A stretch of DNA of 8,863 bases, taken from positions 1 to 8,863 of the forward strand of contig JAKQHQ010000028.1 in the NCBI GenBank assembly GCA_029557995.1. Reading direction: 5' to 3'. Below are positions 1 through 6,856 of this stretch, piece after piece. The notes beneath the pieces were generated by a model that did no database searches, was not told the DNA's origin, and was given only the letters and a program-made list of their open reading frames with translations. The translations under genes and the position numbers were made by a program. Position 1 is the stretch's first letter; each line of letters starts with the position of its first letter. The DNA comes from an archaeon (GTDB lineage Archaea > Iainarchaeota > Iainarchaeia > Iainarchaeales > CSSED10-239).

Positions 1-1
1 G

Positions 2-64
2 GAAACATACTATGATATTGATTTCAGCGACGAGTTTTATAACGAAATAAACTGCAGAGGGTAA
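2..64 (+). CDS. Possible 3' end of an unidentified gene entering from the left edge
   Basis: From base 2 an open frame of 20 codons runs to a TAA at 62-64 and reads ETYYDIDFSDEFYNEINCRG. The composition is acidic and aromatic, compatible with a real protein tail. One other plus frame stops at 13-15 and the third at 46-48. A plus-strand gene here would converge on the ATPase gene, leaving 29 bp between the two stops, and a T8 run at 113-120 could end its transcript. The piece is too short to recognise any family, and 20 open codons can occur by chance, so this is a tentative call. Confidence 0.4.
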   Translation, partial: ETYYDIDFSDEFYNEINCRG

Positions 65-93
65 TTTGCTGTTCTAAATCCCCCTCTTCCCCT

Positions 94-2664
94 TTAAGAA
101 TTATTACTTGTCTTTTTTTTGTTTAAAGCTAGCTTATTTACAAGAGGGATTACCAAGAACGAAGACAATGCAAAGACAAAGACATATACCCAGTCTATCA
201 ACGCCAATGGGGCGGTGTGAAATGCAATCTGCATAAATGGGCTATAAATGAAGAACAACTGCAAGGCAAATACAATCAAGACACTGTAAGTTAAAAACTT
301 GTTTGAAAAAATCTTTTTTAGACGCAAAGAACCGTCTGAGTTACAGGCAAAAGCAAACAACAGCTCAAACACTACAATGCTTGTAACTAATAGTGTTCTT
401 GCATAGGAATTTTGGGAAATGTCAAATGTGTTTATGCCTAATGTCGCATCAATATTAAGCCCGTAAGAGAACAGAAGGATTTCTCCAAATATCTTTATGA
501 TTAATGCCACAATTATGAATATAGTAAAATATTTTCTTGTCTGCTTTTTGCTGTCGGTTGGGTGCCTCTCCATTATGCTTTTTGAAGCTGGCTTTTGCCC
601 AAGTGCAATTGCAGGCAAGGAATCTGTGATGAGATTGACCCACAAGATTTGCAAGGCTAGGAGCGGTATAGGGTACCTCAAAAGCAAAAAAATAGTAAAC
701 ATGAAAAGCAAGTCAAAGTTAACAGCAAGCATGTATCTTATAAACATAAGAATATTGTCATATATCTTTCTGCCCTCAGAGATTGCTGAGACGATTGTTG
801 AGTAATTGTCATCGTTTAAAACTATATCAGCAACCTCTTTGCTTGCCTCTGTCCCCTTGATACCCATTGCTATGCCAACATCTGCCTTCTTGAGTGCTGG
901 CGCATCGTTTACCCCATCCCCAGTGACAGCAACAACCTCACCTGACTTTTGGAAAAGAGAGACAATCCTGTATTTGTGCTCTGGCCTTGCCCTCGCAAAG
1001 ATATCTGTCTTATATATCAGTTCGGTCGCTTCTTTGTCAGTCAAGGCATCAAGAATTTCCGCACGCACCACAACAGGGTTTTTCATACCTATCTTTTCTG
1101 CAATTGCCATGGCTGTCAATGGATTGTCGCCAGTTATTATTTTCGTCCTGATGCCTGCCTTCTTTGCAATCTGTAGGGCGTCCTTGACATCTGCCCTTGG
1201 CGGGTCTATCATACCCACAATCCCAACAAAGACAAGGTCTCCCTCTTTCTTGTCTTTTAAGTTTTCCATTGGCTTGTAGGCAAAAGCCAAAACCCTAAGC
1301 GCTTGTAAGGCATATTTTTCTTCTAATTTTTCAAAGTAATCTATGTCTTTCTTTGTGATTACCCGTATCTTCCCATGCTCCAATATCTTAGCAGACCTTT
1401 TAAGGATTTCCACTGGCGCGCCTTTGCTAAACATCTCGTAGTGCCCACTAATGTCGTGGATTGTTGACATCATTTTCCTTTGGGAGGAAAATGGTATCTC
1501 ATCAAGAAACTTATAGCTGTTGTCAAGCATAGTCTTTTTGGAAAGGACCTTTAGGGCAATCTCTGTCGGATCGCCTGACAGCCCCCTGTCAACAATTGCG
1601 TTGTTACAGTTGTTTGCTATATCTATAAGCTTTTGGGCATCCCTGTTGTCAATAACTTCTTTTTTATCATATAAATAGCCAGTAGGGGATATATCCTTCT
1701 CATAAGAAAGCGTGCCAAGCTTAACAACAGTCATCTCGTTAAGTGTAAGCGTGCCTGTCTTGTCCGAACAGATGACTGTAGTGGAACCTAACGCCTCCAC
1801 GGAATTGAGCTTCTTGACAATTGCATTCTTCTTTGACATTAACTGCACGCCTGTAGCAAGAGTAAGGGTCATGACAATCGGCAATCCTTCAGGAATAGCA
1901 GAAATCCCAAGAGATACTGCTACCAAAAAAATCTCAAGAATTGGTTGCCCCCTGACCAAGCCCAATACAAAAAGCACAGCAAAGCTTGCAATCATTAAAT
2001 AAATCAGAACCTTGGAAAGATGGTCTACCTCCTTTTCTAGGTTTGTCTTTACTGGCTTTTCTTCTGAAATCAAGTTGACAATCTTTCCAAACTCTGTTTT
2101 CATGCCTGTGTTTATAACAATTGCCTTGCCTTTCCCGCTCACGATTGTTGTGCCTGAAAACAGAATGTTGCTTTCTTTAAGGTCTTTTCGCACTGCTGTG
2201 CTTTCACCAGTAAGTATTGATTCGTCAACAAGAAGGGAATAGTTTTCTATAAGCTTTAGGTCTGCAGGGACCTTGTCTCCCTCATAGACAAAGACAACAT
2301 CGTCTGGCACAAGCTCTTCTGAATTTATTTCTTTTCTTTGCCCATCCCTCAACACTTCCGCCTTTAAGACAAGCATTTTTTTAAGGGACTCAACTGCCTT
2401 GTCTGCCTTATACTCTTGGGCAAAACCAATAAGCCCGTTAATGACTATGATCACCAAGACCAAGGCAAACTCAAGGGTGTCTCCTATAAGGAGAAAAATA
2501 ATTGCACAGATAAACAGGATAATTATGATTATAGAGGTAAACTGGGAGATAAGCATCTTTAGAACTGTGTTTTTCTTTGCAATCTCTATCTTGTTTGGCC
2601 CAAACTTCTGTAGCCGATATTGGATTTCTGTATCTGACAGGCCAGTATCGTAATATTCATTCAT
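94..2664 (-). CDS. P-type cation-transporting ATPase, P2A (Ca2+-ATPase-like)
   Basis: A membrane pump that couples ATP hydrolysis to cation export, most likely Ca2+, through an aspartyl-phosphate intermediate. At 856 residues it is complete, close to the usual size of prokaryotic P2 pumps. In order: N-terminal cation-ATPase region (1-35), M1-M2 (about 38-85), actuator domain with TGES (152-155), M3-M4 with PEGLP (258-262), phosphorylation motif DKTGT with nucleophile D301, nucleotide-binding KGAP (414-417), TGDN (511-514), hinge TGDGVNDAP (581-589), then M5-M10. Putative ion ligands by alignment with SERCA from memory: E259 (M4), N649 (M5), N677, T680 and D681 (M6), E767 (M8). The SERCA M5 glutamate (E771) position is L652. 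The ATG at 2664 follows GAGGT at 5 nt. The gene is transcribed divergently from the HAD gene. P2A membership is secure; the exact ion (Ca2+, Mn2+ or other) is inferred. Confidence 0.95.
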   Translation of the reverse strand: MNEYYDTGLSDTEIQYRLQKFGPNKIEIAKKNTVLKMLISQFTSIIIIILFICAIIFLLIGDTLEFALVLVIIVINGLIGFAQEYKADKAVESLKKMLVLKAEVLRDGQRKEINSEELVPDDVVFVYEGDKVPADLKLIENYSLLVDESILTGESTAVRKDLKESNILFSGTTIVSGKGKAIVINTGMKTEFGKIVNLISEEKPVKTNLEKEVDHLSKVLIYLMIASFAVLFVLGLVRGQPILEIFLVAVSLGISAIPEGLPIVMTLTLATGVQLMSKKNAIVKKLNSVEALGSTTVICSDKTGTLTLNEMTVVKLGTLSYEKDISPTGYLYDKKEVIDNRDAQKLIDIANNCNNAIVDRGLSGDPTEIALKVLSKKTMLDNSYKFLDEIPFSSQRKMMSTIHDISGHYEMFSKGAPVEILKRSAKILEHGKIRVITKKDIDYFEKLEEKYALQALRVLAFAYKPMENLKDKKEGDLVFVGIVGMIDPPRADVKDALQIAKKAGIRTKIITGDNPLTAMAIAEKIGMKNPVVVRAEILDALTDKEATELIYKTDIFARARPEHKYRIVSLFQKSGEVVAVTGDGVNDAPALKKADVGIAMGIKGTEASKEVADIVLNDDNYSTIVSAISEGRKIYDNILMFIRYMLAVNFDLLFMFTIFLLLRYPIPLLALQILWVNLITDSLPAIALGQKPASKSIMERHPTDSKKQTRKYFTIFIIVALIIKIFGEILLFSYGLNIDATLGINTFDISQNSYARTLLVTSIVVFELLFAFACNSDGSLRLKKIFSNKFLTYSVLIVFALQLFFIYSPFMQIAFHTAPLALIDWVYVFVFALSSFLVIPLVNKLALNKKKTSNNS

Positions 2665-2668
2665 TTGT

Positions 2669-2673
2669 AACCT
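2669..2673 (-). promoter_or_regulatory. Ribosome binding site of the P-type ATPase gene
   Basis: On the minus strand GAGGT lies 5 nt upstream of the ATG at 2664. It matches the archaeal anti-Shine-Dalgarno and fixes that start. A second ATG four bases further in is out of frame. Confidence 0.65.
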
Positions 2674-2687
2674 CTTTTACTGTATTT

Positions 2688-2728
2688 CCCTTTAAATATT
2701 AATTGCCTACATATTTAAAAATATTTAG
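2688..2728. promoter_or_regulatory. Divergent archaeal promoter region (shared AT-rich TATA elements)
   Basis: This part of the 95-bp gap between the divergent ATPase and HAD genes holds TTTAAATATT at 2691-2700 and ATATTTAAAAATATTTA at 2711-2727. Both are TATA-like in either direction. For the ATPase, a box near 2711-2720 places the start near 2690 and gives a leader of about 26 nt containing its GAGGT. For the HAD gene, the same element places the start near 2741, just before its AGAGAGG. The two promoters would then share one AT-rich core and could compete. TATA assignment is from pattern and spacing only. Confidence 0.5.
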
Positions 2729-2743
2729 GAGGTGTTTTTTTTA

Positions 2744-2750
2744 AGAGAGG
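2744..2750 (+). promoter_or_regulatory. Ribosome binding site of the HAD hydrolase gene
   Basis: AGAGAGG lies 9 nt upstream of the ATG at 2760 and is the best-placed Shine-Dalgarno-like stretch for it. A stronger match, AGGAGGTG at 2727-2734, is too far upstream (25 nt) to serve this start. Confidence 0.5.
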
Positions 2751-2759
2751 CTGGACTTT

Positions 2760-3386
2760 ATGATTAAACTAGTTGTGTTTGACTTGTGGAATACGCTTTG
2801 CTACAAATCAGAGAGTGTCACAAAGAAACTTGAAAAGGCGTTCAACATAGATATGCCACACAAGGAGTTTGTTAAGTTATTTGAAAGCATTGTACAGACA
2901 AGTATGTGGAAAAGTGAATACGACGCATACTCCGAATTGCTTAGAGCTCTTGGAATAAATTGCACAAAATACAATATTATGAAGGCAGTTGCAATAATTG
3001 GAAAAACAGAGGAGCAGATTGCAGTTTATGATTTTACTTTGCAGTTACTGCGGCAACTAAAAAAGAAGAAAATAAAGATTGGGCTTATTACAAACAGCTC
3101 TGTGTTTGTAAGGGATGTGCTTAAAAATAAAACAAAACTTCTTGAACTAATTGACTATCCGATTTTCTCCTATGAGCTTGGAACAATCAAACCAGACCCT
3201 GTGCTTTTTCTTGAAATGCAAAGGCTGGCTGGTGTAACTAACCCCTCTGAAATCATAATGATTGGAGATAACCTTTATGACGATATATACCCTGCTCTGA
3301 AGCTTGGGATGAATGCAATCCAGTTTACTGGAGATTACTCCAAACTGAAAAAAGAGCTAAAAAAATTTGGAGTAAATGTGAGATAG
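2760..3386 (+). CDS. HAD-superfamily hydrolase (subfamily IA-like)
   Basis: A cytoplasmic hydrolase of the haloacid dehalogenase superfamily, 208 residues, which would transfer phosphate or a similar group through an aspartyl intermediate. Motif I is FDLWNTL with nucleophile D8. Motif II is T111-N112 in GLITNSS. Motif III is K144 in GTIKPDP. Motif IV is GDNLYDD with D170, D174 and D175 for Mg2+. Residues about 16-90 form a helical cap inserted after motif I, as in subfamily IA. The position two after the nucleophile, an acid/base Asp in typical HAD phosphatases, is W10; dehalogenases and some IA proteins also have an aromatic residue there. The substrate cannot be told. The gene stands alone on the plus strand, diverging from the ATPase and converging on the MBL hydrolase with a 49-bp gap. 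The last codons are lysine-rich. Confidence 0.9.
   Translation: MIKLVVFDLWNTLCYKSESVTKKLEKAFNIDMPHKEFVKLFESIVQTSMWKSEYDAYSELLRALGINCTKYNIMKAVAIIGKTEEQIAVYDFTLQLLRQLKKKKIKIGLITNSSVFVRDVLKNKTKLLELIDYPIFSYELGTIKPDPVLFLEMQRLAGVTNPSEIIMIGDNLYDDIYPALKLGMNAIQFTGDYSKLKKELKKFGVNVR
3348..3366 (-). terminator. Possible oligo-T terminator for the synthetase operon
   Basis: Read on the minus strand, two T-runs (7 and 6 T) lie about 70-90 nt downstream of the MBL hydrolase stop, inside the lysine codons of the opposing HAD gene. Archaeal termination needs oligo-T rather than a strong hairpin. No better T-run lies closer to the operon end. Confidence 0.3.
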
Positions 3387-3406
3387 GGTCTCTGACAAAA
3401 TGACAC

Positions 3407-3418
3407 ATCTCTAGAGAT
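3407..3418. repeat. Perfect 12-bp palindrome between convergent genes
   Basis: ATCTCTAGAGAT is exactly self-complementary. It sits in the 49-bp gap between the stops of the HAD and MBL genes. Three bases on, GCTTAGGTAAGC (3421-3432) is a second small inverted repeat with a 2-nt centre. Either could form a small hairpin at both 3' ends. A function in termination or protein binding is possible but not shown. Confidence 0.5.
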
Positions 3419-3435
3419 TTGCTTAGGTAAGCTTC

Positions 3436-3999
3436 CTAATACTCATGCCCTGGACAAAGTGTTTCATAGTCAAGCTCAGCTATCTCTTGCAAGGATTTTT
3501 CCATTTTTTTTGGCGCAGAGTTTGGAAGGTCAACCCTGCCATAGCCATCATAGAATAATGTGTCGCCTGAAAACAGTACTTTTTTGACTGTGTCCAAGAT
3601 GCATATTGAACCACAGGTGTGCCCTGGAGTGTGGATTATCTGGTATCTTTTCGGTAGCTTCAACCTAGCTATGCTTATGAGCTTTGGGGTGAATTTCTTT
3701 ACAATCACTGGATTAAGGACTGCACCTATCTTGTCTTTTTCAAAAGAAGAAATCTCATCTTTATGGGCATAGAATTTTGCATTTGGGAGCATATTGAAGT
3801 TTCCGATATGGTCATAATGAAGATGGGTAAAGATTACTATCTTGATTTTGCTTAAATCAACAATACTTGAAAGCTCTCTTTCAACCATCGCCCTCTCCTG
3901 AAAGTTGCCTGTGTCTATGACAAGATTCAAAGGTTTTATGTAATACATGTTAGAGCCACAAGAAATCTTGTAAACCTCGTCATTGATTCTTTGTATCAT
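3436..3999 (-). CDS. Metallo-beta-lactamase-fold hydrolase (glyoxalase II-like)
   Basis: A 187-residue metal-dependent hydrolase, probably cytoplasmic (no signal peptide seen). All MBL-fold metal ligands can be read: HLHYDH at 59-64 (H59, H61, D63, H64), H127 in HTPGHT, D146 in SGDTLF, and H185 in CPGHEY. The motifs GDTLF, YGR and GHEY resemble glyoxalase II, but the C-terminal glutathione-binding domain is absent, as in many archaeal single-domain members, so the substrate is open (a thioester or other ester is plausible). The protein ends two residues after the last ligand, which is unusually abrupt; the same frame stays open for 36 codons past the TAG. This is the last gene of the minus-strand cluster, 15 bp after GluRS. 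The ATG follows a G-rich GGGGGA by 6 nt. Confidence 0.88.
   Translation of the reverse strand: MIQRINDEVYKISCGSNMYYIKPLNLVIDTGNFQERAMVERELSSIVDLSKIKIVIFTHLHYDHIGNFNMLPNAKFYAHKDEISSFEKDKIGAVLNPVIVKKFTPKLISIARLKLPKRYQIIHTPGHTCGSICILDTVKKVLFSGDTLFYDGYGRVDLPNSAPKKMEKSLQEIAELDYETLCPGHEY
3496..3511 (+). terminator. Possible oligo-T terminator for the HAD hydrolase gene
   Basis: On the plus strand T5 (3496-3500) and T8 (3504-3511) lie about 110-125 nt beyond the HAD stop, inside the lysine codons of the opposing MBL gene. These are the first long T-runs after the stop. Assignment is by pattern only. Confidence 0.35.
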
Positions 4000-4014
4000 T
4001 TTTCTTCCCCCATT

Positions 4015-5727
4015 TCAATGCGTAAACCAAAAATTATAGACATTGTTTCCTTTCTCATCCTTTGAAATAGAATCAAGTCTACAAAAACCAAATCTTTCAA
4101 ACTGGATTACCTCCCCCTCTTTTAGCGTTTCTATGCTCTTTTCTGCAAGCCCTGTTAATAGCCTGTGATCTGGCATGAACACTGTTGTCTTGACTGTCTG
4201 GCTTGTGTCTTTTGGAAGGTAATGGATTATCTTTTTACTGCCTGTAAAGTTTTTGAATGACATATAGTCCTCGGAATGGAATTTACCAGAGTTTGTCTTT
4301 GAATCGTAGATAAAATTTAGATTATCCATCAACCTAATGAGCATCCCGTTAGTGAAGGAGTCAATATCTCCCTTCTCAAGGTAATATACCCCTGTTGAAC
4401 GAAAACTCCTTTTACCAAGATCTTGGCTTGGGTGCATATTAAGAAGAAACTCTTTTCCCTTGTCTCCTTCAATCTTAATCTCTACTGGTTCTTTAACAAA
4501 GAAAAATCTTTTAGAGGTATCATTTAATATTCTTTTATTGTATTTGATTAATGTATCCCAGGTTAAAGTTGCACCAGCAGCTTTAGTTATTCCGCTTTCA
4601 ACAACAACTTGCTTGATTGCTTCAGGCGTAAAGCCTCTTCTCTTTAATGCTCTAAGAGTTGGAAGAGATGGATCATCCCAGCCTATCAATTTTCCTGACT
4701 CAACTTCTTCTCTTATCTTTCTTCCACTTGTCTCTGTGTCCTCAAAGTTAAGCCTTGCAAACTCATAGGTATAGGTGTCGTAAAGACCTAAAATTTTTCT
4801 AATATAATGATGCAATTCAGTTGCCATCTCAAACTCAACAGTTCTAAACCTGTGAGTGATATTAAAATAACCATCCATTATTGGGTTTTGGAAGTCGTAG
4901 GTTGGATAGACCTTGTATTTCCCACCAATCCTTGGATGGCTGGCGTCAATCCTTCTAAAGATTACTGGGTCCCTCATTCTTGTGTTCTTGTGAGCCATAT
5001 CTATTTTTAATCTTAGAACGGCCTTACCTTCAGGATAGCTTGGTAGTTCCTGCCAGAAGTTTAAGTTTTCTTCAACTGTGTGATTTCTACAAATACAATC
5101 TTCTTTTTTATTTCTTTTTTCGCTTGCTTCTTCAGCTGAACAAAAGCACATATATGCTTTGTCTTCTTTTATTAGCTTTTCTGCACAGGATATAAACAAA
5201 TCCATGTAATCTGAAGCATATTGCACATCATCCCATTTCACTCCAAGCCAGCCGATGTCCTCTAACATTATCTTGTAAAACTCAGGCAGGACCTTTTCAG
5301 GGTTTGTATCTTCAAACCTTAAATAGAATTTGCCATTGTATCTTTTTGCTAAAAGGTAGTTGAGAATTATTGCCTTAGCATGCCCTATGTGGTAATACTT
5401 TTCTGGGCTTGGCGGGAAGGCCGTGATGACCTTTTCCCAATCTTTTATGTTCAGAAAGGCAAAGATGTTTCTTTCCTCCTTTTCTTTTGTGTTAAAAAAG
5501 CTGGGGTTGACTTTCATCAGCTCCTGCCTTTGCGTTTCAGGGGGAAGGGAGTTGATTTGGGGGATAATGTCGTCCAAGATTTCGTGTAGTTTTTCCTGCA
5601 TGTCTCTGTATTCTGGAAGCTTGGAAAGCACAGAGGCAAACACAAACTTCTTATCTGCCTTTCCCTTGTACTTGACTGCGTTTTCCAAGGCAAGCCCCCT
5701 TATTAAATCAATATCGCTCATAATCAT
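4015..5727 (-). CDS. gltX: Glutamyl-tRNA synthetase, archaeal/eukaryotic type
   Basis: A class I synthetase, 570 residues, that charges tRNA-Glu; archaeal enzymes of this kind are usually non-discriminating and also mischarge tRNA-Gln for later amidation by GatDE. An N-terminal helical region (1-100) precedes the Rossmann domain with HIGH (113-116) and RFEDTNP (137-143). A cysteine cluster C194, C196, C211, C213 probably binds zinc. MRDPVIFR and the stretch HPRIGGKYKVYPTYDF are typical of the GluRS/GlnRS group. TSGRKI (333-338) replaces KMSKS, followed by GWDDPSLPT (349-357), where DPRL is usual. Residues from about 405 form the beta-barrel anticodon-binding region characteristic of archaeal/eukaryotic GluRS and GlnRS. 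GlnRS is the main alternative, but archaea generally lack it. The ATG at 5727 lies 21 bp after the TyrRS stop and about 13 nt after GGAGAG; an in-frame ATG two codons on is further from it. Confidence 0.93.
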   Translation of the reverse strand: MIMSDIDLIRGLALENAVKYKGKADKKFVFASVLSKLPEYRDMQEKLHEILDDIIPQINSLPPETQRQELMKVNPSFFNTKEKEERNIFAFLNIKDWEKVITAFPPSPEKYYHIGHAKAIILNYLLAKRYNGKFYLRFEDTNPEKVLPEFYKIMLEDIGWLGVKWDDVQYASDYMDLFISCAEKLIKEDKAYMCFCSAEEASEKRNKKEDCICRNHTVEENLNFWQELPSYPEGKAVLRLKIDMAHKNTRMRDPVIFRRIDASHPRIGGKYKVYPTYDFQNPIMDGYFNITHRFRTVEFEMATELHHYIRKILGLYDTYTYEFARLNFEDTETSGRKIREEVESGKLIGWDDPSLPTLRALKRRGFTPEAIKQVVVESGITKAAGATLTWDTLIKYNKRILNDTSKRFFFVKEPVEIKIEGDKGKEFLLNMHPSQDLGKRSFRSTGVYYLEKGDIDSFTNGMLIRLMDNLNFIYDSKTNSGKFHSEDYMSFKNFTGSKKIIHYLPKDTSQTVKTTVFMPDHRLLTGLAEKSIETLKEGEVIQFERFGFCRLDSISKDEKGNNVYNFWFTH

Positions 5728-5748
5728 ACACTTGTCTAATCTCTCCAG

Positions 5749-6843
5749 CTATCTTGTTATAGTATAGCTGTTCACTTTTTCTAAAAGCTCCTTTGCTTTC
5801 TTGTCTGTCTGGAAATGTCTTCTTACTGGCTCCAAAAGCACGTCAATGTATTTAGCACATGTGTTCTTTAGATCCATTGGGTGAAGCCTCTTTTCAACAA
5901 AATCCTTTTCAAGCTCATCATAACTCTTATAGACTATTGCCCCGCCGAACTTTTCGCTTCTTTCAACCAAAAACTCGTTTAGGGTTCCATCTTTTATCTT
6001 TTCAAAGATTATATATCTGCAGTATTCCAGAACTGGGTTATCCTTTACTATACCTTCAGGGCAATAGGCCTTTGCAAATTTTTTATTTATGTCTTCTGTT
6101 GAATCAGTCATGACTATTGCAGAGTCAGGGTTTGACTTGGACATCTTTTTTGCAACACTTGCCTCCACGCCTGTAAGCCCTTCTGTCTTTGGCTGTGTTA
6201 AACCCATAAGCATATGATGGTGCACAGCTATTGGCTTTTTTAGCCCAAGCTTTGGGAAGGTTTCCCTAGCTAGCACATTTACCTTTCTCTGGTCCATCCC
6301 AAGCTGTGCAATGTCTGCCTTTAGGTTCCAAATGTCTGTTGCCTGCATACAAGGATAGATTATCTGTGCGGCAGACAGTTCGTCTTTCTCGCTTCTGCCC
6401 ATGATCTGCGAGCATCTTGTCACCCTTGCGACTGTGTTTAGCTTGGCAATCCTCAAAACCATTAGCCAATAGTCCTTGGTCATTGTATCAGAGGCCCAGA
6501 TAAACTCCACATTTTTCATATCCATTCCGGATGCCTTCCAAACCTCAATAAAATATTCCCCCACAACTTTAATCTTGTCTAGGTCCCCCCCCATCTTGTT
6601 GTTTATCATTGCAAACCAGTCAGCGACTATAAACTTGAGATGCACTCCTGCCTTTGTGAGCTTATTGACATTTATAGCCCTCATCAAACCTATGGCTATA
6701 TGTATCTTTCCTGAGGGTTCAAAGCCGTCATAGGCGATTATCTGCTTTCCTGACTTAAAAAGCTCAGCAAGCTCATCTTCTCCTATAATCTCCTCTCCAA
6801 CTTCCCTGATTAGTTTTAATCTTTCTTCAATAGTTAAATTCAT
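5749..6843 (-). CDS. tyrS: Tyrosyl-tRNA synthetase, eukaryote/archaeal type
   Basis: A class I synthetase that charges tRNA-Tyr, 364 residues, complete. The HIGH equivalent is HIAIG (48-52) after FEPSGK, and KMSKS is intact (233-237). Tyrosine-pocket residues by alignment with the M. jannaschii enzyme, from memory, are Y38, Y163, Q167, D170 and Q185, in QIIYPCMQATD and LGMDQRK; this supports TyrRS over TrpRS. The segments ADWFAMINNKMGGDL, RCSQIMGRSE and MDQRKVNVLARE, and the C-terminal end (LHPMDLK to TITR), resemble plant cytosolic TyrRS more than euryarchaeal enzymes, as I recall them. The C-terminal anticodon-binding domain is of the short archaeal/eukaryotic form, without a bacterial S4 domain. 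The ATG at 6843 follows GAGGG closely, and the gap to the upstream membrane-protein stop is 13 bp, so the genes are probably co-transcribed. Confidence 0.95.
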   Translation of the reverse strand: MNLTIEERLKLIREVGEEIIGEDELAELFKSGKQIIAYDGFEPSGKIHIAIGLMRAINVNKLTKAGVHLKFIVADWFAMINNKMGGDLDKIKVVGEYFIEVWKASGMDMKNVEFIWASDTMTKDYWLMVLRIAKLNTVARVTRCSQIMGRSEKDELSAAQIIYPCMQATDIWNLKADIAQLGMDQRKVNVLARETFPKLGLKKPIAVHHHMLMGLTQPKTEGLTGVEASVAKKMSKSNPDSAIVMTDSTEDINKKFAKAYCPEGIVKDNPVLEYCRYIIFEKIKDGTLNEFLVERSEKFGGAIVYKSYDELEKDFVEKRLHPMDLKNTCAKYIDVLLEPVRRHFQTDKKAKELLEKVNSYTITR

Positions 6844-6845
6844 TT

Positions 6846-6852
6846 ACCCTCA
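6846..6852 (-). promoter_or_regulatory. Ribosome binding site of tyrS
   Basis: On the minus strand GTGAGGG lies in the 13-bp gap after the upstream gene's TAA and 2-3 nt before the tyrS ATG. The close spacing suggests translation of tyrS follows on from the small membrane-protein gene. Confidence 0.5.
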
Positions 6853-6856
6853 CAAT

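Noticed and set aside
1..93. A minus-strand gene following the ATPase in the same operon
   Set aside because: There is an AGGGGGAT stretch after the stop, but no ATG, GTG or TTG at a suitable distance behind it; a plus-strand gene end fits better.
497..1279. Two long plus-strand open frames (102 and 157 codons) opposite the P-type ATPase
   Set aside because: They lie wholly antisense to conserved ATPase motifs, have no recognisable domains and no RBS or promoter of their own; they are by-products of the coding strand.
2665..2759. A tRNA or small RNA gene in the divergent gap
   Set aside because: The gap is very AT-rich and lacks tRNA arms or a CCA-adjacent stem; promoter elements explain it better.
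4460..5767. Several plus-strand open frames opposite GluRS
   Set aside because: Antisense to a conserved synthetase with all motifs intact; translated products are low-complexity Ser/Leu/Phe-rich.
6266..6469. 67-codon minus-strand open frame inside tyrS
   Set aside because: Out-of-frame overlap with the tyrosine-pocket region of TyrRS; composition unlike a folded protein.
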